This document shows, piece by piece, positions 37,169-48,492 of a stretch of 64,000 bases of DNA; positions within the stretch are counted from its first letter, which is position 1, and each line of letters starts with the position of its first letter. Source of the stretch: Juglans regia. Its lineage: Eukaryota; Streptophyta; Magnoliopsida; Fagales; Juglandaceae. The notes under the pieces are model-generated. The model was not told where the DNA came from. It worked only from the letters and a program-made list of their open reading frames with translations, and searched no databases. Both the position numbers and the translations under genes were made by a program. The stretch covers positions 23,015,370-23,079,369 of the forward strand of contig NC_049904.1 of the NCBI RefSeq assembly GCF_001411555.2, given 5' to 3'.

Positions 37169-37499
37169 GATAATTTGGGATTTTCGAAATCGTCAGGGGA
37201 TTTTTTGTGATTCATAAAGAAGAAGAAGAAGGTTCGGGATTTTGTGAGGAAAGTTGAGGGATTTACAGTGAAGAAGTTGGATTAGAAGCATGAGAGGATT
37301 GAGGGTTGAAACCCAGAAGCAATTTGGGGTTTTTGTCGAAGCACACTTTCGAATTCGAGACCAACTGAGGACTTCGGGGACTGGGGCAAGAAACCGGTTC
37401 ATTGAGCCCGGTCCAGTTTGACACGTTAGGTGTGTTGCGGCTGCAGCCAACAGTAGGCTGATGTAAAGCTTTTTCCTTCATATTTATGGTATTTTTCAA
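37169..37499. other. Unclassified DNA flanking the gypsy element, right
   Basis: GA-rich left part and no recognised domain. The minus-strand frames at 37193-37499 are unrecognised. It is the continuation of the target DNA at 31441-31833. Confidence 0.3.
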
Positions 37500-37735
37500 A
37501 ACTAATTAGTTTTAAAAGTGGTATGAGAATTTTTAATTTTAGATAAAAGTTTAAAATATTATTTTATAATATTATTATTATTTGGAGATTTAAAAAAAGT
37601 TAAATTTGGATTTGAAAAAGTTAAAATTTTTATTATATTTTGTGTAAAAATTTTAAAAAATTATAATGATATGATAAGATGAGATGAAAATTTTATATCT
37701 CATCTCATTTGCCAAATATAATTGGCTTGTCTGTA
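37500..37735. mobile_element. MITE, GATGAGATGAGATG family, diverged copy 2
   Basis: Shares AAAAAGTTAAAT, TATTTTGTGT and ATAATGATATGATAAGATGA-type blocks in the same order as 11812-12009. It ends with TATCTCATCTCATTTGCCAA. The termini are poorly conserved. Confidence 0.4.
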
Positions 37736-38014
37736 CCATAGGACATACAGCCTGTCTTATCTATTATTGGATAGTGAGTGATCTTCCATAACTTTTTAAA
37801 TTATAACTCAAATCACACAAAAAATATTAATTTTTTACTCTTAGTTGTAAACAAATTGTATTATAATTGGCATATTTATATATATATTTTTTTTATCATT
37901 TTCCACTTAAAATAATTCTTATCTACTCAGTTTTACTGGGAGTCAAGTCAACTATATCAACCAAGAGGCCAGAAATACGGTTTCAATTTATCCACTTCCT
38001 TCCTAAAGAAAAAC
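37736..38014 (+). promoter_or_regulatory. CNL-B upstream region sharing a module with the RLP promoters
   Basis: GGACATACAGCCTGTCTT near 37740 and GAGTCAAGTCAACTATATC near 37942 correspond to the same two blocks upstream of RLP-A and RLP-B, with different spacing. No other motif is assignable. Confidence 0.5.
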
Positions 38015-38778
38015 ATGGCTGATCTTGCCTCTAGCCTTACCGGTAGTCTCTTGAAGAAATTAGGCTCTCTAGCTTATCAAGAGCTTTGCTTGAAATGGGG
38101 CGTCCAGAGTGACTTGCAAAACCTTGAGAGCACGATTTCTACCATTAAGATCGTGCTCTTGGATGCTGAAGACATGCAAGCAAACAACCCCATGTTGAGC
38201 ATCTGGCTTGGACTGCTTAAAGATACCTTATATGTCGTAGAGGATGTGTTAGATGAAATTGAGTACAAAGTTTTAAGGAAACAAGTGATCACAACATATG
38301 GAAGCGCTATGGCAAAGGTATGCCATTTCTTTTGTTCCTTCATAGCACTTTCATCCCGTTTAAAACTAGCTCACAAAATCAAGGACATTAGAGAGAGGTT
38401 AGATGAGATTAGTGTTGATAAGGTTTAGTTTAATCTCACTAAACGACATTAAGAGGTGCATGTCATGCCCCTGTGGAGGGAGAAGACCCATTCCTTTATT
38501 GATCCTTCAACGGTCATCGGTAGGCATGGTGACAAAGAAGAAATAAAAAAGAGTTTGATGCACCAAAATCTCACCAGAAATCTTAATATAATTGCCATAG
38601 TTAGATTAGGAGGTATGGGGGAGACCACAATTGCCAAGGCAGTTTACAATGATGGAACCGTAGTTAATCATTTTCAATTGAGAATGTGGGTTTGTGTATC
38701 TGAGAATTTTAATGTTACAAGAATGGTGGAAGAAATCCTTAAATCTGAGAATTTTGATATAATTAATTATTTTCAAGA

Positions 38779-40444
38779 ATGCCGCCAAAACGAGCATGAA
38801 GAAATGTGCCTCCGCCAAGTCTAAGTCCTGAATCCATTGAGTACTCTCCACTCGAGGAATCCGTTCCTAAAGATCAATCTAACACAGAAGAGAACAACAG
38901 CCAGTCGACACCTACCAGTAAGGAAATATTGTCGTTGATAATTATATATATAGTTAATACTTTTTTCTCAATAACTATATAATTTTAATTATAGTATATC
39001 TATTATCATGTAGTTTATGCATCTGCACGTCGCGGTCGTGGCTATACACGTGGAATCTCTCTTGAAAAAAATAGAAGGCACGGTAAACTGAATGTCACAA
39101 TTCCTGATAATTCCACTGGAGGAGTGGATGATAGTGCAGCAGCGCTTTCCTCCTATATTGGCACAGTAGTTCGAGTTTATACTCCATTTTATGTGCGCTC
39201 ATGGCGAGATGTTCCGAATGAGATTAAGGAGCACATTCGAAGTCGTGTGCTGGTGAGTTTACTTTTCAGTACATTTTTTTCACCTAGATTAATATATTAT
39301 ATTTTTGACCTGATTCCTTTGTTAGGATGAATTCGACCTTGACTTTGGCCGTAGCGAGGATTTGAGAACCGTGAATGAGTTGATGGCTACACTATTCCGA
39401 CGTCGCAAAGGACGATGTCATGACCACTTCAAGAAGTTTGAGACGTTGGAAGAGGCTGTGCAGTCTCCTTTTCAGCAGATGAAGTTAGATGATTGGAGAA
39501 ATTGTTGTGATCTTTTCGCATCTCCAGATTATCAGGTATTTTATATTTATATATTTTAATTATTTACATTCATATTCGTTCTATATATTATATGTATACA
39601 TATTACAATTAATATTTTTAATATATTTTATAGCACTTGAGTTCTACAAATGCACATAATAGATCCGCTTTGACTGTCCACCATCGTGCCGGTTCAAGAT
39701 CATTCCACCGTCTTGCTGAAAAAATGGTAATTAAAAAATTATATAATTCATTTATTTTCCTAATATTCTTTCTGATAAGTACTAACATTATCTTTTTAAA
39801 ATTGCTAATATTGTCGCTTTGTTAGAAACGTGATGATCCTGAAAATTTTTCCCTCATTCATGTCTATCCTGCTGCTCACACTAATGAGCATAGTGAGTGG
39901 ATGGATCCTGTCGCTGCAGATAATTATGTAAGCAGTGTTAATTTTGTTCAATAAATTATTTATATAACATTTTAATAGTTTATTTCTTATTTCTATTTCT
40001 TTTAATACGTTACTAAATTATTTACGATCATTACCTTTTAAATTGCAGAGAAAAATGATAGAGATGCAATCGGCTTCTGAGGAATCCTCTCCTAGTGACA
40101 TAGACATATTCACGAAAGTGCTCGGGCCACAGTCTAGTATGGCAAGAGGTTTGGGAAGATCTATCAAGCATAAATGTTCATCCTCCTCAACCTCATCGAC
40201 TTCACAAATTAATAATCTTACGGCAGATTTAGAAGCTGCACGGTGTGAGAATGAGTATATGAGGTCGAGACAGCAAGAGTTAGAGTCTCTCTTAGAACCA
40301 CAGTCTCATTTAGAGACGCGTTTGCAGGACCAACAGAGAGACCAGGAGGAAAGAATACACAATGAAGTACAAGAGCAAGTGCAACGAGAGATGATGGTGC
40401 AAATGGAGCGTGTTATGTCGTTGCAACAGAATCCCCGTGGGTGA
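38779..40444 (+). pseudogene. Transposase_24 gene of CACTA-2, broken
   Basis: Same six-exon plan as CACTA-1: exons 38779-38917, 39014-39252, 39326-39535, 39634-39726, 39826-39927 and 40049-40444. The exon-1 donor here is intact (GTAAGG at 38918), which is what shows that the donor in CACTA-1 is mutated. Codon 7 is TGA (38797-38799), so the normal start gives only a hexapeptide. At the 3' end a CGA codon has become TGA (40442-40444), removing the last six basic residues. An internal ATG at 39124 could still give a shortened product. Confidence 0.8.
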
Positions 40445-40599
40445 GGGAAAAAGAAGAAATAAATTTTATCAATATTTCTGACTAGTTTTAATATCTCATT
40501 TTGTGTTTTTATAAGACATTGTTATTGTTAATTGAGTATGTAATATGATAACATTGGTATTTTGTTTTTAAATTTTATGAAATTAGTATTTCTGATCTG

Positions 40600-41150
40600 T
40601 ACGTTCGAATGTAAATAAAAATCGTTCGAACGTTGGTTCACACTGTACCAAACGTTCGAACGTAAATACAATTTGATCGTTCGAACGTCAAACTATACGT
40701 TCAAACGTATTCATGCTAAAACGAACAAACCGTTTGAACGGTAATGCGATTAACGTTCGAACAAAGAACTTGCATTCGAACGCTCCTTCGTTTACATTCG
40801 AAATAACGTCCGAACATTATACGCGCTACGTTTGAACATTTACGTTTACATTCGAACAAATATTCGAACGTTTATTGTAATTAACGTTCGGACGCATTAA
40901 CATTCGAACGTAAATATATTACGTTCGAACGATAATCAACGAACGTAAAATTCTCTCATTCGAGCACTAATCGATTGGGTTAACGTCCGAATGTAAATAT
41001 GATACGTTCGAACGATATTCAGCAAACGTCAAATTCTCTCATTCGAATGCCAATCGGTCGGGTATAACGTCCGAACGTTTTATTTTACGTCCGAGCGTTA
41101 TTTTCTATGACAGTTTAAAACCATCACAAAAACATGAACGTTCGAACGTT
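40600..41150. repeat. CACTA-2 3' subterminal repeats
   Basis: A longer array of CGTTCGAACG-type palindromes than in CACTA-1, co-linear with 57945-58500 of CACTA-3. CACTA-1 lacks two internal blocks of it. Confidence 0.85.
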
Positions 41151-42974
41151 GTACCGAACGGAACACTTCCAACCGTCACTAAAAATATTTTTTGTAACGG
41201 TTGAACAGTAAATTGTCACCAAATGTTTTCTATGACGCACTTTAGGTGACGGTTTCAAACCGTCACCAAATATGTTTAGTGACGGTTTGCCCCTTTTTGG
41301 TGACAGTTTCCTCTGTCGCAAAAGACACATTCTGTTCTAGTGACTAGTGGTAGAGTTGATAAGAATTCAAGTAATGAAGATACATTGCAGACTAGTTTGA
41401 GAGAAATTTTAAAGGATAAAAGGTTTCTACTGGTCTTAGATGATGTCTGGAATGAAAATAGAAATAAATGGACTATTTCGAGAGATTTGCTTAATGGAGG
41501 TTCCCATGGAAGTGTCATTGTTGTAACAACACATAGTCATAGGGTTTCTTCCATTTTAGACCCTATTTATACACATTCTTTAAAAGGTCTATCAAAAGAA
41601 GAATGTTCGTCTTTGTTTGTGAAATGTCCATTCAAGGAAGGAGAAGTCAAAAGATATCCAAACCTCTTACCAATTGCGGATGAAATAGTGAAGAACTGTA
41701 AAGGGATTCCATTGGCCGTGAAGAGTTTAGGTGGTTTACTTTATTCAAAAGTCGATGAAAGGGAGTGGGAATTGGTGAGAGATAACGAGATTTGGGAATT
41801 GGAAGAAAAGGAGGGAAGCATCTTACCAGCATTGCAATTGAGCTATAATCAAATGCCAATTCATTTGAAGCGATGTTTTGCATATTGCGTTAATTTTCAA
41901 AAGGATTATGAATTCAAGAATATCCCTTTAATTGAACAATGGGTGGCACATGGATTAATCCTCCAAATGCCTACTAACAAAAAACAAGACTTTGAAGATG
42001 TTGGAGACTTTTATATTAAGGAGTTAATGTCGAGATCTTTCTTTCAAGATTATGAAGAATAGGATTTGGGCTTATATTCCTTCAAAATGCATGATTTAGT
42101 CCATAACCTTGTGCTCTCTATTGCCCATGAAGAGTGGTTGGAAATAGACTCTGATAACAAAGAAAGTGCTCCAATAGTTTGTCATTTGTCAATTTCATCC
42201 AGTGACCAACAAGTTTCAAAGTTTTCGAACAAGTTAACTAATGTGCGGACCATGATGTATCGAACCAAACCACCTGTGTCCTCAGTTGAAGCATGCATCT
42301 CAAGATTCAAGTCTTTGTGGGTGCTAGCTATACCTGATTCAGATTTTGAGAATTTGCCGAGTTCCATTGGTACTCAAAAGCATATGAGATATCTCGACCT
42401 ATCTGGTAATCAGTCAATCAAGAAGCTTCCTAATTCCATTTGCAAGCTGCACAATTTGCAAACCTTGGTGCTTGATGGATGTGTTAACCTTGAACGACTG
42501 CCCAAAGATATGAGGAACATGATCAACCTTAGGCTTCTTGCGATAACAACAAAAGATACATGTCTGCTCAAAAGTGGAGTATGCTGCTTTAATTCTCTTC
42601 GGACTTTAGTTATGATCCATTGTCCAAGAATCGAATGCTTGTTTCCACCTATGGATAGGTGCCTCACCAACCTTCGCACATTGATTTTTGTGGAATGTAA
42701 AAGTTTGACCCCTTTGCCACCTATTATCAAGCACCTAACTGCCTTAGAGTCATTGTACATTAGATATTGTGCAGAAATGGATTTGACGGGAGGAGGAGGA
42801 GATGCACATGGTTGCGATGAGTTATCATCTCTACCGGAGGGGATTCATCATATGAAAACATTAAAAACACTGAAGATTGAAGGTTGCCCAAAACTTGTTA
42901 CTCGTATACAAGACTGGTTCAACATAGTAGGGTTCGAACTTGGTTCTACAATTGCTGAAGATATAATGAGGTAA

Positions 42975-43500
42975 TGTGATTTTGTCTTCTTATTTAATTG
43001 GTATGAAGGGAATAACAATCTTATCATCTAGTAAATGCATGATCTAATAAATAAATCGATATATCAACTTATTTCAATAGTAAATCATTTTTATAATCAC
43101 ATATTATATATGTTAGGTTTTATTACTTTTCCCTTAAATTTTATATATCTAGACGGATGGATTTGCAGCTTCGGCCTTCCACAAGCCACGAGTCCAAGCC
43201 AGTGCCAGCCTGAACTCACGTAGCTTGGGTACCTATATATATGTTATTTGGATTGGTGAATAATAATGTATTTGCTTTGGTACCTATATCTATCTATTTT
43301 CAATGTATAACATGCTTCACTAGTGTTGGACGTTGGTTCAGTAGATGCATGTGTAGAATAATAATGTATTGGCATGAGTACTACTGCAGAGATTGATATT
43401 TTATTATTATTTCTTTAAAAAATCCCAATTTCTATTGAAGAATCATGTACTGCTCAACTGCAGCGCTTGTGATTTAGTGGGAGTTACTAAACGCTCGGGT
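42975..43500. repeat. CNL 3'-flank module, copy 2
   Basis: Matches 7695-8110 and 49835-50100 (GATTTGCAGCTTCGGCC near 43160, GGTACCTATATATATG near 43228). Confidence 0.8.
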
Positions 43501-44929
43501 CATACAACCCCTCGCACATTATGAGAAGTGTGTGTCCACATATTTAAATAATGTGTACAATTATATCGCAGCGGAATATAAAAAGTTCGTAAAAAAATCT
43601 ACACTTCATGTAGTCTCCAATCATAGGAGTTCAAAATCAAGCAAAACAAGGGATACTATCAAAAACAAAAGTTGAAAAAGTTAAGTGCATGATTGAATGA
43701 CAGATAGGCGAGCGTGGATGAGTCCAATTTGAAAAAGCAAGAGGAGGGCAAAAGTCTGTACTGTTGTGGATTTACTCATCTTTTCTTTTTCTTTGCAGCC
43801 TTTCTCTTCTTGACCGGATGGCATGATTGAATTGGGGGCGGCTCTCGCGGGTGAATTGATAATGATAAGACTATCTTTTTATTATTTAATTTTTTTAATT
43901 TTTTAATTTATTTAATAATTAAGAAATTGAATATTAATAAAATTATATATATTTTTAAAATTTTTTTAATAATTAAGAATATTAAAAAAATACTTTAAAA
44001 AACTGATAAAAAAATAAAAAAACTAAAAATACAGTTAGATAGTAAATAAGTAATAATGAAGTTGTAATCCTATCACTACCCATCTAACAATGGGGTTTTC
44101 ACAGAAAGTGGCTTGGCTTTGTTCTCGCGTACCTGAGTGTCCCTCACACACACACACTCTCTCTCAACTTTGTACTGTAATAATGTTGTTAAAAAAATAA
44201 TAGGTTATTTTTGCATTGTTTGGAAATAATTTTTATTACATCTCGTTTCATTTTTTTTAAAAATATTATTTAAATACGAATACTTTTTAAATTAACGATG
44301 GAAGTGAAGTTTTTCACCATTAGCATCTAAATATTTTTTGTTTAACTTCTTAATTTATAAAAAAAAAAAAAAAAAAAGATTTAACAACATTATTTAGATT
44401 TTTACGTTTAACTAAAGACCACTTTTGCAAAATTCATAATGAAATTCAAGAAAATTATAATTAGGTACTTCTGTTAATCACTTGTTAGAAAACTAACTAA
44501 TGCGTCAATCTTTGATTGTCTGAAATGCGACATCAATATCTAATTCTTTCAATCGAAGGCTAATATGTGGTAATTTTTCAATTAATTTTTTCCCTAAAAT
44601 TACCAGAAGTACTTAATTGCAAGTTTCTTGAAATTCCAGTTTCAATTTTTCTAAACTAAAAATTTGCAAAAATATAAGATAATAATCCTTTTTTTTTTTT
44701 TAATTTAATGAGAGTGCAATTTTTTGAAGGGTGCATGCCAAAGTCTTGAATAAATATTATTTTCGGACGAAAATGATGGAGCGGGAGGGAAGGGATATGA
44801 GATAGGTTAGGGGAAGTTTGAGTGGCGTGGAATTTGCCAAGTTTTGTTTAGGCTGAATTGACATTGACTATTATATTTAGTTGTCTGCAAAACTGAAAAA
44901 TGAATTAGTTTTAAAACGTGAAAAGTGAT
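43501..44929. other. Intergenic DNA between CNL-B and RLP-B, no gene
   Basis: AT-rich with homopolymer runs (poly-A about 44358-44377, poly-T about 44690-44701). A short CA/CT microsatellite lies at about 44147-44165. A block near 43690 (ATGACAGATAGGCGAGCG) resembles one near 25302 upstream of RLP-A, so this is the ancestral CNL-RLP spacer. Confidence 0.5.
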
Positions 44930-45264
44930 TGTTGGTCACCATTTACATACAGCCTGTCTTTTTTTTTTTTTTCTTTTTTCTTTCTTTTTTGATAGGACAT
45001 ACAGCCTAACTTTGATCGTGATCATGTTGCAATGGTAGCCGCCTTATTGGAAGTCAAGTCAATTATATCAACCAAGAGAATAAAAAAGAAATGAGAAATG
45101 GGAAAATGGAAATTTCTCGGAGGCTGTGGAAAAGTTTATGGTCAATGATTCTGAAATATCAGCGGCTACATTATTATCGAAATTTCTAAGGTAGCCCAAA
45201 CTCCAAATCGGCCAAAAAGATCGTGTTCATCAACTTATCTTTAGTTCTTCACGATCAGCCTACA
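44930..45264 (+). promoter_or_regulatory. Upstream region of RLP-B
   Basis: Holds GACATACAGCCT (about 44996), ATCGTGATCATG (about 45016) and GTCAAGTCAATTATATCAAC (about 45053). It is conserved with RLP-A, with the ghost RLP and in part with CNL-B. A CT/T-rich tract lies at 44958-44990. The first in-frame start-like codon at 45223 is GTG; the plausible initiator is ATG 45265. Confidence 0.5.
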
Positions 45265-48200
45265 ATGAAAATTCTATTCTTGATTTCATGCCTTTCCTTG
45301 ATATCCCTATGCTCACTTTTCCTCAAAGTCTGTACGTTAGAGGTATCAGGCCAATGTCATGGTGATGAGCAATCCTCGTTGCTTCAGTTGAAGAACAAGC
45401 TTGTGTTCAATGATGCCTTGTCGGCAAAATTGGTACATTGGAATGATAGTGCCAATTGCTGTTCGTGGGAAGGCGTAACCTGTAGCGAGGGTCGTGTTAT
45501 TGGTCTCGACCTCAGCAATGAATCCATCTCTGGTGTGCTTGACAATTCCAGCAGCCTTTTCAATCTTCACCATCTCCAGAAGCTAAACTTGGCCTATAAT
45601 GAGTTTGATTCTTCCCAAATTCCATCCCAGTTTACGAAGCTCAGCAATTTGACTTACTTGAATCTGTCAACTGCAGGCTTTGCTGGGCAGATTCCGCTTG
45701 AGATTTCACACCTCAAAAGGTTGGCTACTCTTGATTTATCCATCCTTTCTTACCGGAGTAGTTATTTGCTTATGCTTGAGAACCCAAATTTATCTACGTT
45801 TGTTCGGAATCTTTCGAGGCTTAGGGAACTTCATCTTGATGGTGTAAATATCTCAGCAGAAGGGTATGAGTGGTGTCGGGCCTTATCATCTTCACTGCCA
45901 CATCTGAGAGTGTTGAGCATGTCAAAATGTTATCTTTCTGGGCCTTTTGATCCATCCCTGCAGAATCTCCAGTCCCTCTCAGTTATTCATCTGGCTCACA
46001 ACCAGTTTTTTGTTCCAGTTCCGGAATTTTTTGCAGACTTCAAAAACTTGACATCCTTGAGTTTCACCTCAAGCAATTTGATTGGGAAATTTCCAGAAAA
46101 GATCTTCCAAATTCCAACGCTGCAAAGGATTGAATTATCAGGTAATAGTATGCTAGAAGGTTCTTTATCAGAATTTCCTTGGAATGGAAATCTTCGAACC
46201 CTAGAACTAGGGGCTACTTTTTTTTCAGGGACATTGCCGGATTCTATTGGTAACCTAAAAATGTTGACCAGAGTTGATTTGTATAGTTGCAAATTTAATG
46301 GATCAATCCCAAAGTCAATGGCAACCCTCACACAGTTGGTATATTTGGATATGTCATACAACAATTTCACAGGACCAATTCCATCATTCAGTATGGCCAA
46401 GAGATTGACAGAAATTCACCTTACCCGTAATGATTTAACAGGTAAGATTACTTCCACTCAATGGAAAGAACTTCGGAATTTGGAAATCCTTGACTTGGGA
46501 TACAATTCGCTTGAAGGTGGTCTTCCGATTTCTCTGTTTTCCCTTCCGTTATTGCTGGAATTACGACTTCCCAACAACCGATTTTCTGGCCAACTTGATG
46601 AGTTCTCCAATGTTTCTTCTCACCCACTATACATCCTTGATTTGTCCAACAACAACTTGGAAGGGCCAGTACCGATGTTTGTTTTTGAACTCCGAGGCCT
46701 TAAGGTCCTCGACCTTTCTTCTAACAACTTTAATGGGTCAATGCAGCTTGATTCCATCCAACAATTGAAAAACCTTTCAAATCTTGATCTTTCATTCAAT
46801 AACTTGTTGATTGAACACAATGGAATTAATTCGTCGGTATCCCTATTTCCTCAAATCAGCACGTTGAAACTTTCTTCTAACATTTTGAAAACATTTCCTG
46901 ATTTCTTGAGGAGCCAATCTTTATTATTAGAACTAGACCTTTCACATAATCAGATTCACGGAGAGATACCCAGTTGGATCTGGAAACTTCCTAGTCTAGC
47001 TCGCTTGAATCTCTCTTTTAACTACCTAGTATCTCTAGAAGGGCCATTCCTCGGTTGTCCAACTTTAAATATGCTAGACCTTCGTTCCAACCATCTCCAT
47101 GGCCAATTCCCGATTTTTCTCCCCAATATTGTGTACTTGGATTTGTCAAGGAATAATTTCAACTCTTCCATACAAAAGAGCATTGAGAACTTGCCCAATA
47201 CCACTAGTTTCTTCTCCCTTTCAAGCAACAAATTCAATGGGAGTATTCCCGTTTCAATATGCAATGCTACATATCTTCGAGTTTTAGATTTGTCAAACAA
47301 TTCATTCAATGGAATAATTCCCCGATGCTTGATTGAGATGAGTGAGATGCTAGGAGTGCTAAATCTGGGTATAAATAGCCTCATTGGCACAATTTCTGAT
47401 GCATTTCCAAGCAATTGTCATTTACAAACTCTTGCCCTCAATGAAAACCAACTAGAAGGAGAGTTGCCAAAATCTCTAGCCAATTGCACAAAGTTGAAAG
47501 TCTTGCATATTGGAAACAACCACATCGAAGACACCTTCCCTTGTTATTTGAAGAACAGTTTCAGTTTGCGTATCCTTGTTTTGCGATCAAACAAGTTTTA
47601 TGGGTCGATTGGCTGCCCGGGGCTGAATGCCACTTGGCCAGACCTTCAAATTCTAGATCTAGCTTTCAACAAATTCAGTGGAAAACTATCAAAAAGTTCC
47701 TTCACTGCATGGAAGACAATGATAGCTAGTGACGATGAGGAACAGACAGAGCTCAATCATCTCCACTTTGACTTTTATGGTTTTGGTCCATATTATTATT
47801 ACCTAGATACTTTAACGATTGTCAGTAAGAATCTTGAGCTAGAGTTGGTGAAGATCCTAACAATCCTCACATATATTGACTTTTCATGCAACAATCTCGT
47901 TGGGCCTATTCCTGAAGAATTAGGAGCACTCAAATTGTTATATGGTCTCAACTTGTCAAATAATGTCTTCACTGGCCGAATCCCATCATCTTTGGGAAAG
48001 TTGAGCCATCTTGAGTCACTAGACCTGTCAAGAAATGAGCTTACAGGGGAGATCCCTTTGCAACTTGCAGATGGTCTTATTTTTCTGTCAGTACTCAACC
48101 TTTCATTCAACCGACTGTTTGGAAGGATTCCACTGATCAAGCAATTTTCTACATTTCCAGAAACTTCCTATGAAGGGAATCAAGGATTATGTGGTTTGCC

Positions 48201-48492
48201 TTTGAAAGAAAAATGCATAGAAGAAGAGCCGCTATCTCCACCTCCAACATTTGGAGAAACTCCATCTGAGTCTAGGACTGTGATTAATTGGAACTATCTA
48301 AGTATTGAATTGGGATACGTTTTCGGCTTTGGGATTTTCATTGGGCCGCTTATGTTTTGGGAGAGGTGGAGGATATGGTATTTCGAACAAGTTGATGGCA
48401 TTCTTTCCAAGATCTTTCCCAAACTGTATCTTGGAAAAAAAATCCAGCATAGACCAACTCAAAGAAATCGGGGACCGAGACGTCGGGAATAA
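45265..48492 (+). CDS. RLP-B: intact LRR receptor-like protein (Cf-9/Ve class), 1075 aa
   Basis: A cell-surface immune-type receptor-like protein without a kinase domain. The single open frame has a hydrophobic signal peptide (1 to about 28), an N-terminal LRR cap with C31 and CCSWEGVTC (65-73), then extracytoplasmic 24-residue LRRs to about residue 960. These are interrupted near residue 842 by a short non-LRR island (YYYYLDTLTIVSK) typical of RLPs. A C-terminal cap (GLCGLPLKEKC, about 972-982) follows, then an acidic juxtamembrane stretch, a membrane helix with repeated small-residue spacing (GYVFGFGIFIG, about 1017-1027), and a short basic tail of about 45 residues. Members of this class signal through SOBIR1/BAK1-type kinases; a GxxxG membrane motif is expected for that and is present. 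I set the start at ATG 45265 because the upstream extension begins with GTG and would precede the signal peptide. No intron is needed. The ligand is unknown. Confidence 0.95.
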   Translation: MKILFLISCLSLISLCSLFLKVCTLEVSGQCHGDEQSSLLQLKNKLVFNDALSAKLVHWNDSANCCSWEGVTCSEGRVIGLDLSNESISGVLDNSSSLFNLHHLQKLNLAYNEFDSSQIPSQFTKLSNLTYLNLSTAGFAGQIPLEISHLKRLATLDLSILSYRSSYLLMLENPNLSTFVRNLSRLRELHLDGVNISAEGYEWCRALSSSLPHLRVLSMSKCYLSGPFDPSLQNLQSLSVIHLAHNQFFVPVPEFFADFKNLTSLSFTSSNLIGKFPEKIFQIPTLQRIELSGNSMLEGSLSEFPWNGNLRTLELGATFFSGTLPDSIGNLKMLTRVDLYSCKFNGSIPKSMATLTQLVYLDMSYNNFTGPIPSFSMAKRLTEIHLTRNDLTGKITSTQWKELRNLEILDLGYNSLEGGLPISLFSLPLLLELRLPNNRFSGQLDEFSNVSSHPLYILDLSNNNLEGPVPMFVFELRGLKVLDLSSNNFNGSMQLDSIQQLKNLSNLDLSFNNLLIEHNGINSSVSLFPQISTLKLSSNILKTFPDFLRSQSLLLELDLSHNQIHGEIPSWIWKLPSLARLNLSFNYLVSLEGPFLGCPTLNMLDLRSNHLHGQFPIFLPNIVYLDLSRNNFNSSIQKSIENLPNTTSFFSLSSNKFNGSIPVSICNATYLRVLDLSNNSFNGIIPRCLIEMSEMLGVLNLGINSLIGTISDAFPSNCHLQTLALNENQLEGELPKSLANCTKLKVLHIGNNHIEDTFPCYLKNSFSLRILVLRSNKFYGSIGCPGLNATWPDLQILDLAFNKFSGKLSKSSFTAWKTMIASDDEEQTELNHLHFDFYGFGPYYYYLDTLTIVSKNLELELVKILTILTYIDFSCNNLVGPIPEELGALKLLYGLNLSNNVFTGRIPSSLGKLSHLESLDLSRNELTGEIPLQLADGLIFLSVLNLSFNRLFGRIPLIKQFSTFPETSYEGNQGLCGLPLKEKCIEEEPLSPPPTFGETPSESRTVINWNYLSIELGYVFGFGIFIGPLMFWERWRIWYFEQVDGILSKIFPKLYLGKKIQHRPTQRNRGPRRRE

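Larger units (their letters stand above)
38757..41342 (+). mobile_element. CACTA transposon 2, inserted in CNL-B, 5'-truncated
   Basis: The right end reads TTCTGTTCTAGTG, a mutated version of TTCTGTTGTAGTG. The left terminal CACTACAACA is absent; homology to CACTA-1 starts near 38757 in the short spacer just before the Transposase_24 start. No clean target duplication can be read because the left end is missing. The 3' subterminal CGTTCGAACG array (about 40600-41150) and GTGACGG hairpins are present. Without a left end it should be immobile. Confidence 0.85.
38015..42974 (+). pseudogene. CNL-B: CC-NB-LRR disease-resistance pseudogene split by CACTA-2
   Basis: An Rx-N-type coiled coil starts at ATG 38015 (MADLASSLTGSLLKKL; DVVEDVLDE-like VVEDVLDEIEY near 38240). 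The NB-ARC follows, but the P-loop reads GGMGETT: codon 38621-38623 is GAG (Glu) where the invariant Walker-A lysine belongs. CACTA-2 (about 38757-41342) separates P-loop/RNBS-A from kinase-2 (LLVLDDVW near 41430), RNBS-B, GIPLAVKSLGG near 41705, CFAYC near 41880 and the MHD-type MHDLVHNL near 42090. LRRs follow, ending at 42974. Further stops lie at 38426-38428, 38450-38452 and 42060-42062. Against CNL-A it lacks about 61 LRR residues near 42810 (in-frame deletion). It is non-functional by several independent lesions. Confidence 0.92.

Noticed and set aside
45223..45264. N-terminal extension of RLP-B by 14 residues
   Set aside because: The first codon is GTG, and the extension would precede an otherwise well-placed signal peptide that starts at ATG 45265.
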